A DNA stretch of 64,000 bases from Rhodoferax sp. WC2427 (GTDB taxonomy: Bacteria; Pseudomonadota; Gammaproteobacteria; Burkholderiales; Burkholderiaceae_C): assembly GCF_040822085.1 (NCBI RefSeq), contig NZ_CP162006.1, positions 3,038,001-3,102,000 of the forward strand, given 5' to 3'. Below, piece after piece: positions 33,860-42,976 of the stretch (its first letter is position 1; each line of letters starts with the position of its first letter). Under the pieces are notes generated by a model. That model did not search any database and had not been told where the DNA came from. It was given only the letters and a program-made list of their open reading frames with translations. The position numbers and the translations under genes were made by a program.

Positions 33860-36730
33860 TTACTTGGTGAGGACAAAGCCTTTGAGCTTGCCGAACGCGC
33901 CGTCGACCAGCGACTTTTGCTGGTCCTGGTGCAGGTGCGAATAGCCCGCAGCCGGGGATGCAGAGGCCGCACGGCCCGAGTAACCCAGCTTCTGGCCTTC
34001 GACCATGTTTTCATGCAGGTAATGCTGCACGAAGAACCAGGCACCCTGGTTTTGCGGCTCGTCCTGGCACCAGACCATTTCGGTCACGTTGGGGTACTTC
34101 TTGACTTCGGCGGCAAAGGCCTTGTGCGGGAACGGATAGAGCTGTTCCACGCGCAGGATCACCACGTCGTCGGCGCCCTTTTCTTCGCGCTTCTTGGCCA
34201 GGTCGTAGTAGACCTTGCCCGAGCAGGCGACGATGCGCTTGACCTTGTCGGCCTTCAAGTCCTTGTTTTCCGGAATGACGGTCTGGAAAACGCCCTTGGT
34301 GAACTCGCTCAAAGGCGATGCCGCATCCTTGGCGCGCAGCAGCGACTTGGGCGTCATGATGACCAGCGGCTTGCGCAGATTGCGCACCATCTGGCGGCGC
34401 AACAGGTGGAAGATCTGGCTGGCGGTGGTGGGCTGTACCACTTGCATGTTGGTGTCGGCACTCAGTTGCATGAAGCGTTCCAGGCGGGCCGAGCTGTGCT
34501 CGGGACCCTGGCCTTCGTAGCCGTGCGGCAGCATCAGCGTGATGCCGTTGACGCGGCCCCACTTGACTTCGCCGGAAGCGATGAACTGGTCGATCACTAC
34601 CTGGGCACCGTTAGCGAAATCGCCAAACTGGGCTTCCCAGATCACGAAGGTGTTCGGGTCGTTGGACGCGTAGCCGTATTCAAACGCCAGCACCGCCTCT
34701 TCGGACAGGATGGAGTCGATCACGGTAAACGGTGCCTGGCCGTCGGCCACGTTTTGCAACGGGGTGTAGGTGCCTTCGTCGAACTTTTCACGGTCCTGGT
34801 CATGGATGACGGCGTGGCGGTGGGTAAAGGTGCCACGGCCGCAGTCTTCACCGCTCAAACGCACCGGGTAGCCGCTGGCCACCAGGGACGCGAAAGCCAT
34901 GTGCTCGCCCATGCCCCAATCCACCGGAATGTCGCCCCGGCCCATCGCGGCGCGGTCGTCGTAAACCTTCTTCACCAGAGGGTGGGGGGTGATGTTGGCG
35001 GGGATGGCCGTCATCTTCTCGGCCAGGCGCTTCCACTCGGCCAGGGGGATGGCGGTGTCGCCCGCATCGGTCCACTTGCGGTTCAGGTACGGCGACCAAT
35101 CGACTGCGTACTTGCTCTTGAAGTTGGTGATGACCGGGTTGAAGGTATTGATACCGGCGTCGAGTGCTGCGCGCATGGCCTTGACCATGTCGTCGCCCAG
35201 CGTCTCGCCCATGCCCTGGGCTGCCAGCTTGTCGGCGTACAGCTTGCGGGTGCCGGGGTGCTTGGCAATCTTGCGGTACATCAGCGGCTGGGTCATGGCC
35301 GGGGTGTCCTGCTCGTTGTGGCCCAGCTTGCGGAAGCAGATGATGTCCACCACCACGTCGCGTTGGAACTCCATGCGGTAGTCCAGTGCGATCTGGGTGG
35401 CCAGCACCACGGCTTCAGGGTCGTCGCCATTCACGTGCAGCACCGGCGCTTCGATCATCTTGACGACGTCGGAGCAGTACAGCGTGGAGCGGCTGTCGCG
35501 CGGGTCGCTGGTGGTGAAGCCGATCTGGTTGTTGATCACGATGTGCACCGTGCCGCCCGTGAAGTAACCACGGGTTTCGGCCAGCGCCAGGGTTTCCATC
35601 ACCACGCCTTGGCCGGCAAAGGCCGCGTCGCCGTGCACCAGCACCGGCAGCACTTGCTTGCCCAGCGGGTCGGCGCGGCGGTCCATGCGCGAGCGCACCG
35701 AGCCTTCGACCACGGGGTTGACGATTTCCAGGTGCGAGGGGTTGAAGGCCAGCGTCAAATGCACCGGGCCGCCAGGGGTGGAGACGTCGGAGCTGAAGCC
35801 CTGGTGGTATTTCACGTCGCCAGAAGGCAGGTCTTCGGGGGCGGTGTGGTCGAATTCGGCGAACAAATCAGCAGGCACCTTGCCCAGCGAGTTGACCAGC
35901 ACGTTCAGGCGGCCACGGTGGGCCATGCCGATGACGATTTCTTGCAGACCCTTGCTGCCGCCGGTCTGGATCAGTTCGTCCATCGAGGCGATGAAGCTTT
36001 CGCCGCCTTCGAGCGAGAAGCGCTTTTGGCCGACGAACTTGGTGTGCAGGAAGCGCTCCAGGCCTTCGGCGGCGGTGATGCGGTCCAGGATGTGCAGCTT
36101 CTTCTCTTTGGAGAAGTTGGGCTTGCTGCGGATGCTTTCCAGCTTTTGTTGCCACCAGCGCTTTTTGTTCTGGTCGGTGGTGTACATGTATTCGGCGCCG
36201 ATGGTGCCGCAATACGTTTCACGCAGGGCGTTCATCAGGTCGCGCAGCGACATGGTTTCTTTGCCGAAGAACGTGTTGCTGGTGTTGAACACGGTTTCCT
36301 GGTCGGCATCGGTGAAACCGTAGAACGCGGGGTCCAGCTCGGGGATGTTCTCGCGCTCGGTGCGTTTCAGGGGGTCCAGGTCGGCCCAGCGGGCACCCAC
36401 GTTGCGGTAGGCAGCAATCAGCTGCTGCACGGCGGTGCGCTTGCGGCCCATTTCGGAGTCGGCGCTGGCAACGACCACCTTGGTCTGGCCTTTTTTGGCG
36501 CGCTCGGCAAAGGCATTGACCACCGGCAGATGCGGCACGTCTTTGGCGTTGCTGCCGTCCACGGCGGGCACATTCTGGAGCGCGTCAAAGTAGTCGCGCC
36601 AGTTGTCGGGCACGCTGCCGGGGTTGCTCAGGTAGTTTTCGTAAAGCTCTTCGACATAGGGCGCATTGCCGCCGAAGAGATAGGTGTTGCCCTGGTAGGC
36701 GCTGTACACCGTAGACACTGGATCACTCAT
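33860..36730 (-). CDS. sucA: 2-oxoglutarate dehydrogenase E1 component
   Basis: A 956-residue thiamine diphosphate-dependent E1 that decarboxylates 2-oxoglutarate in the TCA cycle. It has the N-terminal E2-binding segment (YVEELYENYLSNPGSVPDNW), GMAHRGRLNVLVNSLGK, a ThDP motif around HGDAAFAGQGVV to NNQIGFTT, and the C-terminal GYEGQGPEHSSARLERFMQL region. Length matches the family. It is the first gene of sucA-sucB-lpdA. Its 5' leader has a hairpin placed against the GGAGG ribosome-binding site, as in the Burkholderiales sucA RNA. Confidence 0.96.
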   Translation of the reverse strand: MSDPVSTVYSAYQGNTYLFGGNAPYVEELYENYLSNPGSVPDNWRDYFDALQNVPAVDGSNAKDVPHLPVVNAFAERAKKGQTKVVVASADSEMGRKRTAVQQLIAAYRNVGARWADLDPLKRTERENIPELDPAFYGFTDADQETVFNTSNTFFGKETMSLRDLMNALRETYCGTIGAEYMYTTDQNKKRWWQQKLESIRSKPNFSKEKKLHILDRITAAEGLERFLHTKFVGQKRFSLEGGESFIASMDELIQTGGSKGLQEIVIGMAHRGRLNVLVNSLGKVPADLFAEFDHTAPEDLPSGDVKYHQGFSSDVSTPGGPVHLTLAFNPSHLEIVNPVVEGSVRSRMDRRADPLGKQVLPVLVHGDAAFAGQGVVMETLALAETRGYFTGGTVHIVINNQIGFTTSDPRDSRSTLYCSDVVKMIEAPVLHVNGDDPEAVVLATQIALDYRMEFQRDVVVDIICFRKLGHNEQDTPAMTQPLMYRKIAKHPGTRKLYADKLAAQGMGETLGDDMVKAMRAALDAGINTFNPVITNFKSKYAVDWSPYLNRKWTDAGDTAIPLAEWKRLAEKMTAIPANITPHPLVKKVYDDRAAMGRGDIPVDWGMGEHMAFASLVASGYPVRLSGEDCGRGTFTHRHAVIHDQDREKFDEGTYTPLQNVADGQAPFTVIDSILSEEAVLAFEYGYASNDPNTFVIWEAQFGDFANGAQVVIDQFIASGEVKWGRVNGITLMLPHGYEGQGPEHSSARLERFMQLSADTNMQVVQPTTASQIFHLLRRQMVRNLRKPLVIMTPKSLLRAKDAASPLSEFTKGVFQTVIPENKDLKADKVKRIVACSGKVYYDLAKKREEKGADDVVILRVEQLYPFPHKAFAAEVKKYPNVTEMVWCQDEPQNQGAWFFVQHYLHENMVEGQKLGYSGRAASASPAAGYSHLHQDQQKSLVDGAFGKLKGFVLTK

Positions 36731-36734
36731 ATTC

Positions 36735-36802
36735 CGCTGACCTCCGTTTCCCTGAAGGAAACATTAGCTGGTTAAAGCTGGGTTTAATTAACCTTCCGCG
36801 AC
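36735..36802 (-). promoter_or_regulatory. Candidate sucA RNA motif in the sucA leader
   Basis: On the minus strand a hairpin GTTTCC/GGAAAC (36746-36762) sits directly 5' of the GGAGG ribosome-binding site (36741-36745). Upstream, GGTTAA and TTAACC (36772-36792 region) can form a second helix. A cis-regulatory sucA RNA with the ribosome-binding site next to or inside a stem is known upstream of sucA in Burkholderiales. Position and layout match, but the assignment is by eye and unverified. Confidence 0.5.
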
Positions 36803-36924
36803 ACGGCTGGACCGATTGGCGGATGCGACTGTGGCAGGAAGGGCCTAGTTCGGAGCGGATTATCACCGCAATGCACCCAGTAACCGCAGGGTTACAGGCA
36901 AAGAACAGGTAAACGCTCTGTTTT

Positions 36925-36972
36925 TAATAGCTGCTTGTGCCGATGGAATAAGCACAAGCGCCATTATTTATT
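36925..36972. repeat. Dispersed palindromic spacer repeat, copy 7
   Basis: AATAGCTGCTTGTGC, a short spacer, then ATAAGCACAAGCGCC, with the stem CTTGTGC/GCACAAG. Same orientation as copy 1. It lies between the sucA upstream region and the isochorismatase-family gene. Confidence 0.75.
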
Positions 36973-37000
36973 TAAATTTGCGTGTGGTGCCGGTGAAACA

Positions 37001-37600
37001 TTACTTCACCAAAGCCTGGATGGCCTTGAAATCCGCATGCTCGGCGGTGCGCAGCCACTCGAACAACACCATTTCGGTGGTCACCAGCTCGGCGCCGGCA
37101 CCGGCCAGGCGGTCAAACGCCGCGTCGCGGTTGCGCTCGGTGCGCGAGCTGCAGGCATCGGTCACCACCCAGACCTCGAACTCGTCTTCCAGCAGGTCCA
37201 GTGCGGTCTGCAGCAGGCAGATGTGCGCCTCGCAGCCCGCGATGACGATGGTGTTGCGCTCTTCCCCGGCGCTGGACTTTTGCAGGTGCTTGGGCAGGCT
37301 GCGGGCATTGCCCTGCACCGGCTTGGCGGGCGGGCGCAGCCATTCGCCCAGGCCCTCTTCCACACCACTGAACTGCATCTTGCTCAGGGTGTTGCGGCAC
37401 AGGGCACGCAACTCGGGCGGGTTTTCGCCCAGCTTGGAGGGGTTTTGTTCGGTGCCCCAGGCGGGCACGTCCAGCAGATCGGCGGCCTGCGCCAGCCGCA
37501 GGGCATTGGCCACCACCGCCGCGTTGTCGAAAATGGCGGGCAGCAGGCGGGTTTGGTAATCGACCAGCACCAGCTGGGATTCGGAGGCATCAAGCAACAT
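37001..37600 (-). CDS. Isochorismatase family cysteine hydrolase
   Basis: A 199-residue cysteine hydrolase of the isochorismatase-like (YcaC/nicotinamidase) fold. The triad is visible: Asp in LVLVDYQTRLLPA (residue ~14), Lys in LSKMQFSGV and the nucleophile Cys in IAGCEAHICLLQTALDLL. The exact substrate is unknown; it could be an amide hydrolase. It is the same strand as, and downstream of, nothing obvious: a repeat and the sucA promoter region lie on one side and the RBBP9-type hydrolase gene on the other. Confidence 0.85.
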   Translation of the reverse strand: MLLDASESQLVLVDYQTRLLPAIFDNAAVVANALRLAQAADLLDVPAWGTEQNPSKLGENPPELRALCRNTLSKMQFSGVEEGLGEWLRPPAKPVQGNARSLPKHLQKSSAGEERNTIVIAGCEAHICLLQTALDLLEDEFEVWVVTDACSSRTERNRDAAFDRLAGAGAELVTTEMVLFEWLRTAEHADFKAIQALVK

Positions 37601-37628
37601 GGATTTCCTAAGGAGAAGCAGCCCCCAA

Positions 37629-37663
37629 TTAAACCGCAGTTAAGCCGCAGTTAAGCCGCAGTG
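37629..37663. repeat. 11-bp tandem repeat across the RBBP9-type gene stop codon
   Basis: Three tandem units of the type AAGCCGCAGTT (the first with AAACCGCAGTT). On the coding minus strand this repeats ACTGCGGCTTAA, so the terminal codons and the stop codon are present three times. It looks like recent slippage duplication of the gene end. Confidence 0.7.
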
Positions 37664-38214
37664 GCTCCTTCTTCCTTGGGTGCCAACGCCCTCCCCGTCA
37701 ACGAAGCCAGCAGCGCCAGCCCCAGCGGCCAGTCGCCGTGGCCAGAGGCGATGTTGATGTGCCCGGCATCCGGCATGCGCACCAGCTCGCTGCCCCAGGC
37801 GCGCGCATACGCACCGGCCAGCCGCACCGGGCAATACGGGTCGTTGCTGCTGGCTACCAGCACACTGCGGTACGGCAGCCGGGCGTAGGGCACGGGCGCG
37901 AAGTCGCTCAGCACCGCCCGGCGCTCCGGGTCGGCCGGGGCCACCAGCAAGGCCCCCTGGATGCGCTCCACCGCTTCGGGCGGCAAATGCGTGGTGGCGA
38001 TGCAGCCCAGGCTGTGCGCCACCACCACCACCGGGCCACGGCGCGCCAGGATGGCATGGGAAATGGAGGCGGTCCAGGCGGCGCGGGACGGGGTGATCCA
38101 GTCGTCCTGGTCCACCCGCTCCACCCCGGCAAACTGCTCGGCCCACAGGCTCTGCCAATGGCCGGGGCCGGAATTGCGCCAGCCGGGGACGATAAGGATG
38201 CGGGGCGTTGTCAT
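37651..38214 (-). CDS. RBBP9/YdeN family alpha/beta hydrolase
   Basis: A 187-residue small serine hydrolase. It begins RILIVPGWRNSGPGHWQSLW, the RBBP9/YdeN signature. The nucleophile is in VAHSLGC (Ser near 69), the acid in ASSNDPYC and the His in AGHINIASGHGDWP. The natural substrate is unknown in bacteria. The gene end is covered by an 11-bp tandem repeat that duplicates the stop. Upstream, 54-69 bp before the start, is a perfect 16-bp palindrome. Confidence 0.88.
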   Translation of the reverse strand: MTTPRILIVPGWRNSGPGHWQSLWAEQFAGVERVDQDDWITPSRAAWTASISHAILARRGPVVVVAHSLGCIATTHLPPEAVERIQGALLVAPADPERRAVLSDFAPVPYARLPYRSVLVASSNDPYCPVRLAGAYARAWGSELVRMPDAGHINIASGHGDWPLGLALLASLTGRALAPKEEGATAA

Positions 38215-38267
38215 GGCCCGGATTGTGGGGAAGGTGGCGGCAGAAACAAACGACGCAATCGTGGTTT

Positions 38268-38283
38268 GCTTATGCGCATAAGC
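38268..38283. promoter_or_regulatory. Perfect 16-bp palindrome GCTTATGCGCATAAGC
   Basis: The sequence is fully self-complementary and lies 54-69 bp upstream of the RBBP9-type hydrolase start (minus strand), in operator position. Its core TTATGCGCATAA is typical of a dimeric-regulator site. The regulator is unknown. It resembles the GCTTAT/ATAAGC core of the dispersed repeats but lacks their flanks. Confidence 0.4.
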
Positions 38284-38330
38284 TCAGAACCCAAAAGATG
38301 GGCGCTGCCAAACGCTCCAACCGCGACAGC

Positions 38331-41300
38331 TTAAGCCCGCATCCGCCCCATCGTCCCCACAAACGCCTCAAACTCCGCCACCGCCAGCGGACGGCTGAAC
38401 AAATAGCCCTGGTAGGCGTGGCAGCCCTGGTGGGCCAGAAACAGGCGTTGGGCCTCGGTTTCCACGCCTTCGGCCATCACGGAAAGCCCCAGGCTGTCGC
38501 CCAGGGCGATGACCATTTTGGCGATGGCGGCGTCGTTGGGGTCGGTCAGGATGTCGCGCACAAAGCCCTGGTCGATCTTGAGCTGGTCCAGCGGCAGCAT
38601 CTTGAGGTGCGACAGCGACGAGTAGCCAGTGCCGAAGTCGTCGAGCGAAAAGCCCACGCCTACCGCCTTGAGCGCGTCCATCTTGGCCGCCACACCCTCG
38701 ATATTGGCCACCAGCATGCCCTCGGTCAGCTCCAGCTTGAGGCGCTGCGGACGGGCACCGGTGCGCGCCAGCACGGCCAGCACCTGGTCCACGAAATCGC
38801 GCTGCTGGAACTGGCGCGGGCTGACGTTGACGGCCACCGTGAGGTGCGCAAATGCCGCTTGGGTGGCCCACTGCGCCAGCTGGGTGCAGGCGGTTTCCAG
38901 CACCCACAGGCCCAGCGGCAGGATCAGCCCGGTGTCTTCGGCCAGCGGGATGAACTCGGCCGGGGACACCATGCCGCGCTCGGGGTGCATCCAGCGCACC
39001 AGGGCCTCCACACCGGTCAGTTGCGCTTCGCCGACGATCTGCGGCTGGTAGTACAGCAGCAGTTGCTGGCCCGCCAGCGCCTCGCGCAGGCCCATTTCCA
39101 GCGCGGCACGGGCGGTGACCACGGCCTGCATGTGGGGGTCGAAAAACCGCAGGGTGTTGCGGCCTGCGCCCTTGGCCTGGTACATGGCCAGGTCGGCGCG
39201 TTTCAGGGGTTCCTCAATGCCTTCGTCGAGCTCGCCAAACAGGGTGATGCCGATGCTGGGCGTGCTGTGGTGCACCACCCCGGCGAGCACGAAGTTCTGG
39301 TTCAGTACGGCCAGCACCTTTTCGCCCACGGACTCGGCATGGGTGACGGCCTCCAGGGTCTGCTGGCCCAGGTCTTCCAGCATCACCACGAACTCGTCGC
39401 CGCCCAGGCGGGCCACCGTGTCGCCCTTGCGGATGCAGGTGGACAGGCGCCGCGCCACCTCTTGCAGCAGCAGGTCGCCCATGTGGTGGCCGTAGCTGTC
39501 GTTCAGGGTCTTGAAGTTGTCCAGGTCGACAAACAGCAGCGCGCCAAAGTGCTTGTCGCGCGAGTGGTTGGCCATGGTCAGTGCCAGCCGGTCCATCAGC
39601 AGACGGCGGTTGGGCAGGCCGGTCAGGGGGTCGAAGAAGGCCAGGTTTTGGATCTGGTCTTCGGCGGCCTTGCGGTCGGTGATGTCGGTGAAGGTGTCCA
39701 CGTAATGGGTCACCTGGCCGTGCTCGTCCTTGATGGCGGTGAGGGCAAACCAACCGGGAAACAGCTCGCCGTTTTTGCGCTTGTCCCAGATTTCGCCCTG
39801 CCAGGAGCCGGTGCGTTCCAGGCAGCCCACCATCACCTCGAAAAACGCCGCATCGTGCAGGCCCGAGCGCAGCAGCTCCGACGGGGTCTGCCCCACGGCT
39901 TCGTGCGCCGCGTAGCCGGTGATGTCGGTAAACGCCTGGTTGACCCGCAGGATCCGCCAGTTGCCGTCGGTCACCAGCATGCCCTGCTGCGACTCGAACG
40001 CCGTGGCGGCAATGCGCAGCTCAAGCTCGGCCCGCTTGCGCCCGGTGATGTCGCTGAGCACGACGTGCACCGCCCTGGCCCCGTCAAACAGGATCGGTGT
40101 GCCCTGCACCTCCACGTCGATCAGCGTGCCGTCCAGCTTGAAAAAGCGCAGGGCCACCGCACCCACGCGCTGGCCGCTTTGGGCCACGTAGCGCGCCCGC
40201 TGGTGCGCCAGGGCCAGCGACTCGGGGTGCAGCAGATCGGCCATGCGCCGCCCCACCAGGTCCTGGGGCGCGCTGGCACCAAACAATTGCACCGCCGCCG
40301 GGTTGGCGTAGACGATGCAGTCGTCCACATGCACCACCACCGCCTCGGGCGACCATTCCACCAGGGTGCGAAAACGCTCTTCGCTGTCGCGCAAGGCCGC
40401 CTCGCGCTGGCCCAGCGTGGCCAGCAGGTGGTTGAGCCCGCCGATCAGCTCGCCCACCTCGTCGTCTTGCTGGATGGCCAGCGGCTGCAGGGGCAGTTCG
40501 CGCTGCGCCGGATCGGCCAGCCGGGCCAGGGTGTGCACCGCCTCCAGCATCGGGGCCAGCTGGCGGCGCAACATCCACCAGGTCAGCACACCGGCCAGCA
40601 GCGTCAGGCCCAGCGTGGCCAGCAGCATGCGCTGCTGCATGGTGCGGATGGGCGCAAACGCCACGTCGGTGGGCAGCTCGGCGGCCACCGTCCAGCCCGA
40701 CTCGGAAATCTGCTTGCTGGACACCAGCACCTCTTTGGCCGCGCGGTTGCGCACCAGGCTGAAGCCCTCGTGGCCCTGCAGTATGTAGTCGGTGACCGGG
40801 TCGACACCGGTCTCGGGCAGGGTCTCCAGCATGCGGGACTTGTCGCTGGCCGTGACGATCTGCCGCGACAACGGCGCGTTAAACAGGATGGCACCGGTCT
40901 TGGCGTAGCGGTTGTCGGTGATGCGGTCCAGAAAATTGTGCCGCTGCAGGTTCGTCAGCCCCACCAGCACCCCCTCAACCCCGCCCTCGGCACCAATGAT
41001 AGGCACCGCCACCGGAAACACCGGGGCCTGCAACGGAGGGTAGAAGCTAGGGTGGCCCACGTTGGACTCGCCGCGCTGGAACGCCGCCTGGATGGCATCG
41101 TCGCCCAGCGGCGGGCCGGGCACCCAGCCCACGGGCAAGCCATCGGCATGCTGGGGCGGGGTATCGCGCCGGTACACGATGAAGCCGCCGTTGAACAGGC
41201 TGGCCAGCACCGGGCGGGTATCCAGGTAGCTTTGCAACACCCCCCACTGCGCGGGCGGCGTGTGGGTCAGCATGGACGCCAGCGCTGCCAGGGAGCGCAG

Positions 41301-41522
41301 GCGCTGCTCCAGTTCGCTGTCGACCGCCACCGAGGCCGCGCTGACCGCCGCCACCTGCTGCTCGCCCAGCATGGCCGTCAGGTCGTCGCGCTGCACAGCA
41401 CTGGCATAGAAAGCCAACGACCAAATACCCGACAGAAAGATCGCCAGGGTGCTCAGCGTGATGCGGGTCTTCAGCGATCGCCACGGAAACGCCCGGGGCG
41501 TGGCAACAGGTCTAGTCAACAT
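38331..41522 (-). CDS. Membrane sensor protein with PAS, GGDEF and EAL domains
   Basis: A 1063-residue c-di-GMP signalling protein. TM1 lies near residues 20-42, then a ~240-residue periplasmic Cache-like sensor, TM2 near 305-325 and a HAMP region. Two PAS domains follow (ESEERFRTL and the block starting ATAFESQQGMLVTDGNW), then GGDEF with an intact RLGGDEFVVML active site and EAL with intact GVEALVRWMHP and DDFGTGYSSLSHLKML. Both catalytic motifs look complete, so it may be cyclase, phosphodiesterase or both. The start at 41522 (MLTRPVATP) is preferred; an in-frame start 51 bp upstream is possible. Signal unknown. Confidence 0.93.
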   Translation of the reverse strand: MLTRPVATPRAFPWRSLKTRITLSTLAIFLSGIWSLAFYASAVQRDDLTAMLGEQQVAAVSAASVAVDSELEQRLRSLAALASMLTHTPPAQWGVLQSYLDTRPVLASLFNGGFIVYRRDTPPQHADGLPVGWVPGPPLGDDAIQAAFQRGESNVGHPSFYPPLQAPVFPVAVPIIGAEGGVEGVLVGLTNLQRHNFLDRITDNRYAKTGAILFNAPLSRQIVTASDKSRMLETLPETGVDPVTDYILQGHEGFSLVRNRAAKEVLVSSKQISESGWTVAAELPTDVAFAPIRTMQQRMLLATLGLTLLAGVLTWWMLRRQLAPMLEAVHTLARLADPAQRELPLQPLAIQQDDEVGELIGGLNHLLATLGQREAALRDSEERFRTLVEWSPEAVVVHVDDCIVYANPAAVQLFGASAPQDLVGRRMADLLHPESLALAHQRARYVAQSGQRVGAVALRFFKLDGTLIDVEVQGTPILFDGARAVHVVLSDITGRKRAELELRIAATAFESQQGMLVTDGNWRILRVNQAFTDITGYAAHEAVGQTPSELLRSGLHDAAFFEVMVGCLERTGSWQGEIWDKRKNGELFPGWFALTAIKDEHGQVTHYVDTFTDITDRKAAEDQIQNLAFFDPLTGLPNRRLLMDRLALTMANHSRDKHFGALLFVDLDNFKTLNDSYGHHMGDLLLQEVARRLSTCIRKGDTVARLGGDEFVVMLEDLGQQTLEAVTHAESVGEKVLAVLNQNFVLAGVVHHSTPSIGITLFGELDEGIEEPLKRADLAMYQAKGAGRNTLRFFDPHMQAVVTARAALEMGLREALAGQQLLLYYQPQIVGEAQLTGVEALVRWMHPERGMVSPAEFIPLAEDTGLILPLGLWVLETACTQLAQWATQAAFAHLTVAVNVSPRQFQQRDFVDQVLAVLARTGARPQRLKLELTEGMLVANIEGVAAKMDALKAVGVGFSLDDFGTGYSSLSHLKMLPLDQLKIDQGFVRDILTDPNDAAIAKMVIALGDSLGLSVMAEGVETEAQRLFLAHQGCHAYQGYLFSRPLAVAEFEAFVGTMGRMRA

Positions 41523-41690
41523 TCCAATCCATGCAATACCTCTCCGGTGGGTGCGGTGAGTACCACGACTCAAAACCTCAGAAAGTTACGATTTGTATCG
41601 ACGTACCCGAACTGTAACCGCACACTGTCGGCAAGCCCGGCCAGGAGCCCCACCGGCGCATCCGAAAGCCCCCAACTTTTTGAACGATTT

Positions 41691-41735
41691 TGGCCGCCTG
41701 TGCTTATTCCATCAGCACAAGCAGCTCCTAAAACT
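41691..41735. repeat. Dispersed palindromic spacer repeat, copy 8
   Basis: TGGCCGCCTGTGCTTATTCC, then ATCAGCACAAGCAGCTCC and an A-run. Orientation opposite to copy 1. It lies immediately downstream of the WYL regulator gene, possibly as its terminator. Confidence 0.7.
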
Positions 41736-41749
41736 GAAGCACTTCGACG

Positions 41750-42436
41750 TCAACAGGCCACCGTGCGCAAAAAATCGGCCAGGGTGCGGCCCGCCTCGGG
41801 CCGGAACGGCGCCTCCAGTACCGCCACGGTGTGCATGCGGTCGACGCGAAAGCTGCGAAAGTCCTGCCGCACCTCGCACCAGGCCACCAGCGTCCAGGTG
41901 CGGCCCCAGTAAAAGCAGCCCAGTGGCTGCACGGTGCGCTGGCTGGTGGCCTCTTTCACATCGCTGTAGTCCAGCTGGATCTTGCGGCGCAGGCCGATGG
42001 CCTCGCGCAGGGTCTGCAAATGGGCGCGCACCGGCGCCGTCAAACCATTGAAACTGGCCGGCGGCGCGTACAGGGCCAGGCTCTCGGCGGCGGCGCGGGC
42101 GGCGGGTGGCAGGATGGACAGCATCTTGCCCAGGGCATCCTCCGCCGCCAGGGCCAGCGGCGCATCCAGCCAGGGCTGCGACAGCCGCACCGCCGCCACC
42201 AGCGCCTTGGCCTCCTCCTGGCTGAACATCAGCGGCGGCAGCTCGAAGCCTGCGCCAAAGCGGTAGCCCACGCCCGGCTCACCCTCGATGGGCACGCCCT
42301 GGCGCTGCAGATCGGCCACGTCGCGGTACACCGTGCGCTCGGAAATTTCCAGCCGCTCGGCCAGAAAGCTGGCGGTGGACAGGCGCCGCCCGCGCACCAG
42401 TTGCACCAGATGGAAAAGGCGGTCGGCACGGCGCAT
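41750..42436 (-). CDS. YafY-type transcriptional regulator (HTH-WYL)
   Basis: A 228-residue regulator. It has an N-terminal winged helix (LAERLEISERTVYRDVADLQRQGVPIEGEPGVGYR, landmark ERTVYRDVADL) of the DeoR/HTH_11 type and a C-terminal WYL domain near 140-215. In the WYL core the usual WYL reads LVAWCEVRQDFRSFRVDRM. WYL domains often sense nucleic acids or small ligands. It lies on the same strand as and downstream of a GyrI-like ligand-binding gene and an EVE gene. Target unknown. Confidence 0.88.
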   Translation of the reverse strand: MRRADRLFHLVQLVRGRRLSTASFLAERLEISERTVYRDVADLQRQGVPIEGEPGVGYRFGAGFELPPLMFSQEEAKALVAAVRLSQPWLDAPLALAAEDALGKMLSILPPAARAAAESLALYAPPASFNGLTAPVRAHLQTLREAIGLRRKIQLDYSDVKEATSQRTVQPLGCFYWGRTWTLVAWCEVRQDFRSFRVDRMHTVAVLEAPFRPEAGRTLADFLRTVAC

Positions 42437-42451
42437 GTTTACAAGCCTTTT

Positions 42452-42504
42452 AGGCCTCTAGCGCTTATTCTATAAGCGTGACAAGCTACTAAAACCATAG
42501 TATT
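42452..42504. repeat. Dispersed palindromic spacer repeat, copy 9
   Basis: AGGCCTCTAGCGCTTATTC, then TATAAGCGTGACAAGCTACT and AAAACCATAG, with the stem CGCTTAT/ATAAGCG. It sits between the GyrI-like gene stop and the WYL regulator start on the minus strand. Confidence 0.75.
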
Positions 42505-42505
42505 T

Positions 42506-42976
42506 TCAGCCCGCATCCAGCACGCCGATCGAGATGGCAATCCGCCCGTCCCCGCTGTACTCCTCAAAGTCGCAGTCATAGCGGCGCGCGGGGGCGGCGG
42601 GGTCCTGGAAGTGCAGCCACACGGCACCCCACAGCGCAATCACCGTGGCCGGCATGGGGCCCTGGGCCTCGAACACCAGGTAGGCCCCGGCGGGCACGGT
42701 CACGGCCTCCAGCCCCTCGGGCACCTCGGTGGCCAGCACAGCAGCGCTCACGTCAAACGCGCCCATGGCATCGGATGCATAACCGCTGTACACCCCGTAC
42801 AAGGCCGATTGCGGCGTGTAGCCAGGCACCGACTGCGCCACCCGCTCCGCAAAAAACCGCTGCCACAGCGGCGCGATCTGGGCGGTGCCGGGCGAAAACT
42901 CGGCCGCGTTGGTGGTGCGGGTGCGGATGCCTGCCAGGTGCAGGGGCTGGTCGCGGTGAACGAGGTGGGGGGTCAT
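42506..42976 (-). CDS. GyrI-like / AraC effector-binding domain protein
   Basis: A 156-residue stand-alone GyrI-like (AraC effector-binding, SOUL-type) small-molecule-binding domain. Features are [45 protein letters not shown] and a C-terminal [17 protein letters not shown]. No DNA-binding part is present, so it may act as a ligand sink or sensor. The start overlaps the EVE gene stop by 4 bp (ATGA), so the two are co-translated. The WYL regulator follows after a dispersed repeat. Confidence 0.82.
   Translation of the reverse strand: MTPHLVHRDQPLHLAGIRTRTTNAAEFSPGTAQIAPLWQRFFAERVAQSVPGYTPQSALYGVYSGYASDAMGAFDVSAAVLATEVPEGLEAVTVPAGAYLVFEAQGPMPATVIALWGAVWLHFQDPAAPARRYDCDFEEYSGDGRIAISIGVLDAG

Noticed and set aside
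33917..36775. A 952-codon plus-strand frame opposite sucA, and similar long frames opposite nirB (47305-49908), nasA (50466-52652) and fghA/eptA (21258-23498)
   Set aside because: All mirror well-supported genes codon by codon and show low-complexity His/Gly/Ala-rich translations typical of antisense frames in high-GC DNA.
38208..41912. A 1234-codon open frame antisense to the GGDEF/EAL gene
   Set aside because: It is a GC-bias shadow: His/Gly/Gln-rich with no domain character, while the opposite strand encodes a complete multidomain protein.
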